Origin: Serpula lacrymans var. lacrymans S7.9
Taxonomy: Eukaryota > Basidiomycota > Agaricomycetes > Boletales > Serpulaceae
NCBI RefSeq assembly: GCF_000218685.1
Contig: NW_006763309.1
Location: 194,060-258,059, forward strand
Direction of reading: 5' to 3'
Length of the DNA stretch: 64,000 nucleotides
A program made the position numbers and the translations under genes. A model generated the notes under the pieces. The model did no database searches. It worked only from the letters and a program-made list of their open reading frames with translations, and was not told where the DNA came from. This document shows positions 55,892 through 64,000 of this stretch, one piece after another (positions within the stretch are counted from its first letter, which is position 1; each line of letters begins with the position of its first letter).

Positions 55892-56610
55892 TCATGGCAT
55901 ATATGGCAAGCAGACCCCAGAGGAATCCTGCGATCGTAGGACAAACGGTTGCTTCTTTGTGCCGTACCCACAACATGATCTATGCCACAAAGCAGAAAGG
56001 TCTTCACGTTGCTCTATAGGGGCTATCTTTTTGATGGCGTTGTGAGCAACAAAGTCGCTAGCGGAGCCCAGCCCAACACACACATCTGATCTCGATTATA
56101 TTTGACAGTAAAAATACCCGTTCTGATCGTTTTGCCAAAAATCTGCCTGTGCACCCATGGTTAGGAGTACGGCCTTGGCTCTAGAAGGCAAAAACGCTAC
56201 CGTGTAATGCGATTTGTGTGTAAAGCTCGCGGTTTACTTCCAGTGCCATGATCCGGCGGCCTCGCTTTTTTCAGTGCGTCGGAGTAGACAAGAACGAGGT
56301 CGACGCACCGCTGGGTGATGCAACTCGACTGGAAACTCACATAAGAGGCTTACGGGAATGGATCAGATAAATCTATCAAAAAGAAAGACTTACCAGACCA
56401 AGCGAAACATACCCCCCTTTTAGCATTCGAGGACGCAAAATGTGCCACAATGTTCGTCTAGTCATTATGTGTCATTATTCTTGTCTTACCAAACGAACTG
56501 TCGTGTCTAGATCATAGATGGTCGATACCACACAACCTGCGGCCATTTTATATCGATGTCGACACGGTTGCAAGACTGCCTCCGACCAAATTGCCTGTTC
56601 AGTCGGCGTC
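55892..56610 (-). CDS. Possible spliced hypothetical protein, no family recognised
   Basis: Several open segments join through plausible short introns on the minus strand. They start at ATG 56610 (MTPTEQAIWSEAVLQP), continue STIYDLDTTVRL, TNIVAHFASSNAKRG, ASYVSFQSSCITQRCVDLVL, TKAVLLTMGAQADFWQNDQNG, SDVCVGLGSASDFVAHNAIK, and end near 55892. Together about 190 residues. Every junction has GT and AG, but the donors are ordinary and the choice was made by frame alone. I see no domain, signal or repeat. It could be a chance chain of open frames. Confidence 0.28.
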
Positions 56611-57787
56611 ATATACACCCTATAGGTGAGCATATCAGTCAGTGTCAAGATAGGACCATGTTTAACGGGAAAAGCCAGGTTGTAAATCGCAATCCTGTAT
56701 AAGATTGATGGCTTTACCAGTACGAAATCCTATTAGAATCAGCCCAACAAGATGCGGAGATTGCATTACGAGGGAAAGAGATGGCACCATACTTGGTGTG
56801 CAATAGCTGAACGCAGAGGATCACCAATCCGGAGAGATATGATTTTTCAAAAGATAATGCTAATTTTATACCAGCGCCGCAGACCTTATAATTATCAGAT
56901 TGGCTGCATTCCAGGATATGCATAGTGCACACCTAGACAACTTGAATAGAACATGTAATAATGACCATTCACATCACAGATTTCACAACCAGCTCCTGCA
57001 GGCCGATTTGGAAATGTTTATGATAAAATGCAGCTGTGTTTGTGTATGGATAGTCTTACCGACCTACTGCTGCGGTAGTTACTGAAACGAATGAACGCTA
57101 AAGCAGTCGAGCAGTGATGAGTAGTTGAAGATCGACGTAGCATGAAAAAAGTTGATGATGGCCGAGTGTGGTAACGACCAAGTGGAGTTCCATTAATCGT
57201 CTGATGATGCAAGGTTATCCTGACCTTCAACTTGAACGACACTTGAAGCTTGAGGAGCGATCATGAAGAACCTATGAGCCTGATTCACCAAAAGCTGTCG
57301 GGGAAAACATTTCATGGTGGTAGACATTCGCGACCAATATTCAAAGCACGACATGGCTGTCCTGCCATCCGCTAAGGCGCTTTAGTATAAATCATTGACT
57401 GTGCAGAGGTAAGCGTAGAAAAACAAACCTAAGAAGAGCTACTAGTAAAAGGTCGGTGGCAGTGTTAGCCACGTGAGGTCACGTGCAGCTTCGGGAAGCT
57501 TTTGAAATTTGTTCTTTCTTTGGTGGCCCTTGTAGTTCACGGAGCTTTGTCTCAGTGCGCTGAGTGGCTTTGTCTGTTACAGCGGCTGGTCTTGTTCTTG
57601 TTGGTGGTTATAAGCACTGAATTCATGTTACCATGGTGACTTCAGTTTCTCTTATAAGTGCGTTGATTCTAGCTGTTGGCACTTTCGTATTTCGACTTCG
57701 TTTTCTGGACTCATTTACTGGCGTCTGTCTGTGTTCTATTCCATTTCTTACTCTGAAAATCTGCAGTATTTACACAAGATCGATAAC
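56611..57787. other. Intergenic region with paired E-boxes
   Basis: No gene seen. Two CACGTG palindromes at 57470-57475 and 57480-57485 lie about 310 bp upstream of the next gene. Confidence 0.4.
57470..57485. promoter_or_regulatory. Two CACGTG E-boxes one helical turn apart
   Basis: CACGTG at 57470 and again at 57480, a 10-bp start-to-start spacing that would place both sites on the same DNA face. Likely control for the gene starting at 57788; inferred from sequence only. Confidence 0.4.
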
Positions 57788-59074
57788 ATGGCCTGGCGAG
57801 CAACCGATAATCTTAGATGCTATCTTCAAGAGGCTCGACTGCCACAGATGAAACCCGGTCCTACCGTGCAAAGACAGCTTTCTGAAAATAGCCATGCATT
57901 CGACAATACCCTTTCCGTTAGATCGGAGCGCTATAGAAAGCTACAACGGGTGTTGCCTCTTAATAGAGAGGAACTCGATGATTATATATGTGCATGTAAG
58001 AATATATGATCCAGCCTTATCTGCCACTTACTGACGATGATGGTAGGGACGGAGGAATTTGTCCCGTGTTTATCACTCGGCGTGGAAGACGAGGATGAAA
58101 AAACGGGAGAGCGTTTCAGCGTTCCATGTCAACCGTTTTACAACGTTCCTCCTCTTCCCCTCGGAAGGCCAGCTGATATCGAGCGGTATTTATATTCCAT
58201 CCCATTTTTCATCGACTTCATTTTAATCCTCTACTTGATTGGACAGCCTATTCATGTGGATGGATCACCTTCCTTTAGAAACTGTCCAGCGCACCGTGCA
58301 CCTTCTGTATCCCCAAACCCGAAAATGGACATTTATCTCCGGCGAAGACAGCACAGACTACCGATTGTTTAGAAGCCTCATGTGGTCACTGCCTATTGAG
58401 GAACCATCAACTCACCCTGAAGTGACCCATCATTCGCTCTGCATATTCTTACAACCACCGTGGATTCTTTCCGTTGAGGACATGGAATACTTCGCAGCAT
58501 ATCAATCAGTGCGTTTGAAAAAAATACATAGTGATGTCTTATTAACAGGCTGTTCAGTTTCATTTGTTCAACTCCAATGGAAGCTCGCCACCACTTTCGT
58601 TACGCAATAATGACAAGATTTGGAGCAAGGTAAGCGCCCCCGCCTTTATAACATTATCATGACGTTCTTATCACAACAAGGTCTGGGACACATGCGTGCG
58701 CAAAGACTGTCCATGGTTTGTTGTATCTACTTATGCGCACTGGGTATTCGGGGTCTTTTCCACAGGTATGACCTGAAAACGACTGCATTTTCACACCTCA
58801 CACTAATATTTACTACTTAATAGGATGGACTGCGGCGTTTGTATCGCCAGTGTATAGCTATGATTCACACGACCCAACAATCCTACAAACATTGCTTTTC
58901 TGGGCTGTATCTGCCATGGGTTTACCAGGAGGTTGGAAAATCCCAGTGGATCGTACAGAGCCTGCAGTTCCAAGGCAAGAGGTTCCATGCACCGTGTACG
59001 ACATCATAGATCTAAGAACGGCGGAGAAAGAAGCGTTGGCTCATTTTTCACCCTACGCGTCGATGTCCGGATAA
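57788..59074 (+). CDS. Conserved basidiomycete protein of unknown function
   Basis: Six exons (57788-57995, 58047-58185, 58247-58508, 58549-58629, 58681-58765, 58824-59074) give 341 residues starting MAWRATDNLRCYLQEARLP. All junctions are canonical and every exon contributes coherent sequence. Notable segments: WTEEFVPCLSLGVEDEDEKTG, PPLPLGRPADIERRLFMWMD, LFRSLMWSLPIEEPSTHPEV, LCIFLQPPWILSVEDMEYF, VWDTCVRKDCPWFVVSTYAH, WVFGVFSTGWTAAFVSPVYS, LLFWAVSAMGLPGGWKIPVD. The Trp-rich C-terminal half resembles a family I recall in many Agaricomycetes, never named. No signal peptide, membrane span or catalytic motif recognised. The gene is likely real; function unknown. Confidence 0.75.
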
Positions 59075-59782
59075 TTGCCTTCAGCGTTTCTCACTCGCAC
59101 GCACTTATCATACGTATGTGGTTGTGACTGCTCAACAGTGACTATCTCAGCAAATAACCTACGTCATTCTCATTTAGGCGCCCCCCTGCACGCCAGGCTG
59201 AGGTTGATGGTTGATGAAACAATCACTGCACTGATCGATAACCTCTGCATGCGCGTCAACGAGTGAAATTTATAGTGCCTTCAGCGAAGGCAAACAGCAG
59301 TGCGGCGCCCATATGGTTATTATCGATGGAAGTATCATAAAGGTAAGTTCCTCAGAAGTTTGACAGTTCATATTGTTGAAATAATTGCCAGGGTAGATGT
59401 ACTCCTCACATTACCATAAGGATCGGTCATTTGAAGGGTTGGGGAAGGTCATTCCGCTTTTTATTAAATGCCTGCGGTCGTGCCCACAACGAACGTGCAT
59501 ATATCTCGAAAAGCTTTGTGATAATCAATCCCTATCTGTGCCTTGTTGTTCCATGTCAACAACTCGGCTAAATGTACAGGTAGCTTCTTCGACATGGTAT
59601 CTATTGTACGGTCTTCTACCCAACTCGCTCTCTGTTTGGTTGATTGTCCGTATCTAATATCTTATCACAGCGAAGAGAAGTCGTTTGATCCACTAATCAT
59701 TAGTGTCTGAACTATCGCTGTACGGTATCGTGAGATTAAGGCGCACTAACAATACACGGCGTTTACCATGACCACGACATTA
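59075..59782. other. Convergent intergenic region
   Basis: 3' flanks of the unknown-function gene and the cyclin gene. No coding signal I trust. Confidence 0.4.
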
Positions 59783-61218
59783 TTAGCTCAGATCCAGCCG
59801 CTCAGTTGGCTTCTTGGAAGGCTCTAGAGTCATGCCCTCGTCGTCTTTGTCGTGTTTTCCTTCCTGTGAAGGTGTCTTGGCAGGAGTATTTCCGCCATAG
59901 GACGACTTGGGCGTGTTTCCGTCGGTGGATGAAGTCGCGGCATTAATACTGCCCAAGGAGGGAACAAACAACCGGGAGAAGGGTGAGTATAGCTTGGCGC
60001 GCGGCGGGCAAGTTGGAGGTGGCACCTAAAACTACAAAATTGCAACTGGGATTAGTGAGTACGACAGTTTACTTACCACAACCAGAGGTTCCACGTAAGG
60101 TGAAGCATTTTGAAAATCTTGCGCGGAGTAAAACTCGAGAAGGATACTCAGTGCTCCTGTATTGATATTATTGTCAATCACTAAGCAGGGATTTCCTTCA
60201 CTGACCAGCTACGCCTGAAAGTTCCACTTCGTTGAAAGAAAAATACGCAATGACTAGACGGGAAGCGTCTGGAGAAGCGGGTTTATGCGATGGAGGCGTT
60301 GGCAGTGATGCTGATGGAGGAGATGCAGCTATGCGTGCGTTTAATGATGGCGAATGAGGACCATCTACGACTCGCTGTGCCAATACATAACATGCAGCCG
60401 CAATGATACGAGAAGGAAACAGTATACACAAAGGGGTCCGGTACCTGTAGCGAATGTTGATCGTAGCGAGGACATGAAAAACACGAGCGGCCTACGAATC
60501 ATGAGCTATACTCCACGCATATTCCTGAACCTGATGATCGTCCTGATGTGCGTTGTACAGGTCTACTAACTCTGCATGTGGGCTCCCTGTCACAAAATCA
60601 AAGCAAAGGGCCTCAAGCAAAACTTCTTCTGTTAGTAAGATAGCAGTCTGGCGTAGCTCGACTTCCTGTGGCAGAGTTGAGAAGGCAGTGGAGAGATGAA
60701 AGAAGTATACGTGCACTACTATCAGTGGAGATCTGGGAAATATCGACGCCTGTGATTTTTGAATGACACACTTTGGCGACGTCGCGAAGTTTTCTCCCGC
60801 ATTCTTCCGTTTTTGTTGCGAGAAAGATGCACGAGGCGGCAACATCCTGGATAGAGCATATGTCTGACTGCGAGCGGCTGAAGAAAATAAGTCATACTTG
60901 ACGATGATAGTCCTCCATGGAATAGCGCATGAAGAAGCGGTGGAACCAGGTTGCGGCGGTGAACATTGCTGAGGAGGGCCTGCACCAAGTGATTCATTGA
61001 GAGAGGATGAGCTTAGATGAGACAGGTAAAGACAACATGGCTGACAATCCTAAGGAAGAGCCCAAACGAAAGAGAAACTCGACGCCCCTAGCACGGTCAT
61101 AGAGCTCTTTCGCGACGGTGTAAGCTGAGGTTGCGATGCTGGGGGTATGCTCCAGTGCTGATACTGGAAAGAGCCACTGGGAAGACAGGCCCGTGTGCTG
61201 GTTCGCTGGTGCACCCAT
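59783..61218 (-). CDS. Cyclin of the transcriptional-CDK class (cyclin K/T, Ctk2-like)
   Basis: Regulatory subunit for a CDK9/CDK12-type kinase acting on RNA polymerase II. Start MGAPANQHTG; exon 1 is 61046-61218 and exon 2 60898-60979. Cyclin box 1: SSQWLFPVSALEHTPSI, AKELYDRARGVEFLFRLGSSL, AMFTAATWFHRFFMRYSMED, DVAASCIFLATKTEECGRKL, RDVAKVCHSK. The RFFMRYS and ATKTEE blocks are cyclin signatures of the C/K/T branch. Cyclin box 2: ELRQTAILLTEEVLLEALCF, HAELVDLYNAHQ, FPSRIIAAACYVLAQRVVDG, VIAYFSFNEVELSGVAGALS. The C-terminus is a disordered Ser/Thr/Pro/Lys tail ending PSKKPTERLDLS. One splice (before IELRQT) needs a non-obvious acceptor. Family firm; Ctk2 versus other transcriptional cyclins not resolved. 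Confidence 0.85.
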
Positions 61219-62515
61219 GGTAGTTCTGAGCGATAGGCCGGTGTGCAGTAGATAGTCCTCGACCCAAGCCAGCCGCTTTCGTGAAATTCTCAGAAGCGCT
61301 TCCCCAACGCCACACTTATGTAAGTCGCAGGAACCTTGGACCTTCCTGAGCAACCTAGCTATAGCGTACTCGTACTCCAGTCATAACCGTGAGTGCCAGG
61401 ATCGCTATTATTAATTATCCTGTGTTTTCTCGGATGTCCTCATATTTTTGTCTTCATAGGATATATGTGGGGACGCCCCATATCATATCACTGGTGATCG
61501 CGGTTGCCACTGAGCACGGACTTGTCTTAATTTCGTTCATCTTCTCCCGACCGCTTGTGGGGATGCCGCAGGTCGAGGGAACGCATTACTGCTGCACTCG
61601 AACCATGCCATCAAGTCAGATGCTCTTTTTGTTTCTTACAGCCGCGGACCTGACTATTTCATATAGTTCACAGAAAGCCTCGTGGCCTTCACTTTCGAGA
61701 CGTCCAGGATTTATTTTTCGTGTTCCTGTTCCGTGAATGTCAATTTTTATCCGCTACCGGGGTCCGGCATGGGGAAAATATCTATTATTTCAGGTATTTT
61801 TTTTATTAATTTTATCCTGTGAACATAGCCAGTACCGCGTCGCAAGTAAAACAGGCGTGCTTCTACTTGAGGGTTTCGTGATCATGCGTTGAGGTATTGT
61901 TTTCAGCCCACTTGCGTCACACGGTGCCTCAGCATTCTCTCCGTCCCTGATCCTGGAGTAGACACCGTAATCCGTAACCAGCCCTTACCCCGTGAGGCTC
62001 TATCTCTCGCCTATATATCGTCCTGGGTTGGAGCCCATCCACTAGAATTAGCCCTTCCTCGGTATATGGGGGAGCGCATCTACCCGCCTCGCCAGCCACT
62101 CCGATCAGAGGGCTTTTACGCAATGATTACAACATTTTTATCAATCAGTACACTCTTCTTACTCTTTTCCATTTTCTCAATGTCTTCTCATTCGAAGAAC
62201 ATGTTCAGGCTGTCTCATTCGTCCCTCTTATCAGCCATCTCCCAGTGTAATTTTTCAACAGCTGATCCAACCCCCTCCAGACCTGTTCCCTTCTAGGCAT
62301 CATAATTATAATAAGCCGGTCCAAGATACCAAATACACAGGTTCGAATTAACCGGGAAGATGCTCCGCATGCCTTCCCGAGCGATGACTATATTCTACAC
62401 ACAGCACGAAGATTACTGTGAGTTTTGCTTCGTGCTTCCTCGACACGCGCCTTCTCCCAAGCGCTGATCCGGCAATACATGCCCCCCCCCTCTATATTCT
62501 AAGGACCCAAACCTT
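61219..62515. other. Gene-poor region
   Basis: Promoter of the cyclin gene, then sequence with only short unsupported frames on both strands. A C9 run lies at about 62481-62489. No gene or mobile element recognised. Confidence 0.35.
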
Positions 62516-63671
62516 GGGCAACGCAAACCGGACAATAGCCATCGATCTGAGGATCTGCAGGACAGTTAATGGCGCTGTAGTGGGCGCATGATGAGCAGCT
62601 CACTGTATTGTTGGGGAAACTGTCGGCTAGTGAGGGGAACACAAGGTTTGTCACCTTACATGCGCGGGATTTCGGGAGCACACATCATACTTACTATTGC
62701 CAACATGTCGCAGTGCAGCTTGGAGCGACACACGTGCTTGGATGAATCGAACTAAATTTGCAGTAACGGTTGTCGCATTGGATCTGGCAAAAGGTGAGTA
62801 TTGACATTTTTGTTTGGTATGGGTGTCTCTACCATATCGTCGGGCTAAATATTATGTTAGTAGCTGCACCAAACGACGTCGACGGCTATAATACGGACCA
62901 GGTCATATGCATGGCCGCAACGTCGGTAGGTGTTTCGGACTCTACATGAGTGCATGTATCAACGAGCGTCGACTTGCTCGACGTTCGTGTGGCTCACCTT
63001 CGCCAGTGACACATTGGAAGTAGAGAGAGAAGGAATGCGGGTTTTTGGGAAGTAAATTCCAAACACTCGCTCTTTTAGCTGCTTGATAATGTCTGCGAAA
63101 ATTCGAGAACACCCGGATCCTTGATTGTGCTGAGCGGAACTGATTAAGTATCGGTCCGTTCCTTGAGTGTTGAAGGAATACTGAAATGAGGTGTGGCAGG
63201 GCGACCTGTATAACACCACAAGGCAATCCTTCCGAAATTCCTCGGCGAGAGTTATTTTGGCCACGCACACCAATTGACCAACCGTTCAGCATAGCACATA
63301 TCGGGTCACTCGTCAGGACACTGATTCCGGTTACATGGCAGAGTCTGCTAAAACGTCAAAAACCCAAATGAGTCTCCTGACGCGGATACACCCGTGCATC
63401 ATGATGCCTGCAACGGAACCTGCGTTCATGGAAAAAAACTCATTAAAATCAGCCTCATTGTGCCGACATCAATGTAGCTCTTGAAGTAACGCGTTGCGTT
63501 CGGAACGAACATTCCGACGTATTTGTTCCCGCAAGTTTTCATGCCGCTCATATTGCAACGAACCGTCATGGTGATCGGCTTCTGGGAATTAAATATATGT
63601 GAAAGCATGAGCCATGCGCTCTGAAAGTGCGGAAATTTAAAGGTTTGAATATATCTCTTGGATGTGGTCAT
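62516..63671 (-). other. Unresolved locus with cysteine-rich exon-like segments
   Basis: Several minus-strand open segments look like exons but I cannot join them into one model. From 5' to 3': 63426-63671 (FPHFQSAWLMLSHIF, then MSGMKTCGNKYVGMFVPNAT), 62960-63270 (KITLAEEFRKDCLVVLYRS, IFADIIKQLKERVFGIYF), about 62710-62790 preceded by a good acceptor (CDNRYCKFSSIHPSTCVAPS, then CTATCW), and about 62516-62640 (CSSCAHYSAINCPADPQIDG, then YCPVCVAQG). The last two suggest a small cysteine-rich protein; the first two may belong to another gene. No family recognised. Confidence 0.28.
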
Positions 63672-64000
63672 CGTTCGACTGGCCCTCCGTCGTGTCGCTT
63701 GGCACGCTCACTACAAAGCTCGTTCCCGCGGAACTGGAGTGACTAATATTTCATTGAATTTCGATTGTTGGGTGGACAGACGGGTTTAAGTCATCACGAT
63801 CTGAAGAAGTTTTGTTATCTTGAAACGAACATGTTTTATCGAGCCTTGTAATCGGATTGATGCGCCAGTATTTCGGTCAAAAATTTCTTTCTGAATTTCC
63901 CGCAGGAATACGCATGTTTTTATATTTGCAGCATTGATACTGTTGAGCAGCCGCCTGTGGTTCATGATGCATCCACTCGATTAACTTGCAGCAAATCACT
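63672..64000. other. Right edge of window
   Basis: No feature I can support. Confidence 0.3.

Noticed and set aside
62480..62490. C-run considered as a structural or G-quadruplex element
   Set aside because: A single homopolymer run without repeated spacing; insufficient evidence.

Overview
The window is nuclear DNA of a filamentous basidiomycete, most likely an Agaricomycete. Nearly every gene is split by short introns (about 45-70 nt, GT...AG), with several very small exons. The gene set is fungal: an FKS-type beta-1,3-glucan synthase, a GH5 mannanase-like secreted protein, an AKR7-type aldo/keto reductase, Rad3/XPD, Ptc7, Gir2/RWDD1 and mitochondrial bS21. I see no rRNA, tRNA, CRISPR array or complete transposon. 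All gene models below were spliced by eye from reading frame, splice signals and family alignment recalled from memory. No database search was possible.

Layout, left to right. 0-4 kb: the 5' part of Rad3/XPD (minus, cut by the window edge) and a GH5 mannanase-like gene (minus). 5-12.6 kb: three plus-strand genes, namely a mitochondrial TPR-type membrane protein, dipeptidyl peptidase III and a Ptc7-type PP2C phosphatase. 13-20.4 kb: an epoxide hydrolase (minus), a tandem pair of F-box-like paralogues (plus) and an LRR-containing protein (minus). 21-30.6 kb: the 1,760-residue glucan synthase and an FHIP/RAI16-like protein (both plus). 30.9-38.5 kb: four minus-strand genes, a DNAJC9-like J-protein, an aldo/keto reductase, a conserved multi-pass membrane protein and a SET-domain lysine methyltransferase. 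38.5-42 kb: an accessory-looking island with a trypsin-fold protease-like gene. It is flanked by two near-identical direct copies of the SET gene's 5' end and followed by a field of degenerate GAACCRTTCA repeats. 42-54 kb: an SDR, a 1,300-residue disordered protein (minus), a coiled-coil protein (minus), an EEB1/EHT1-type alpha/beta hydrolase, then the divergent pair Gir2/RWDD1 and mitoribosomal bS21m. 55-64 kb is gene-poor: an unassigned minus-strand spliced ORF, a conserved basidiomycete protein of unknown function, a CTDK/P-TEFb-like cyclin and an unresolved possibly cysteine-rich locus.

Most genes are unlinked housekeeping genes and do not form a pathway. The most unusual parts are the protease island at 38.5-41.8 kb, the GH5 protein that has lost both catalytic glutamates, the F-box tandem pair in which one copy has a shifted splice acceptor, the 6-nt coding microexon in DPP III, and an apparent frameshift in XPD at the window edge.
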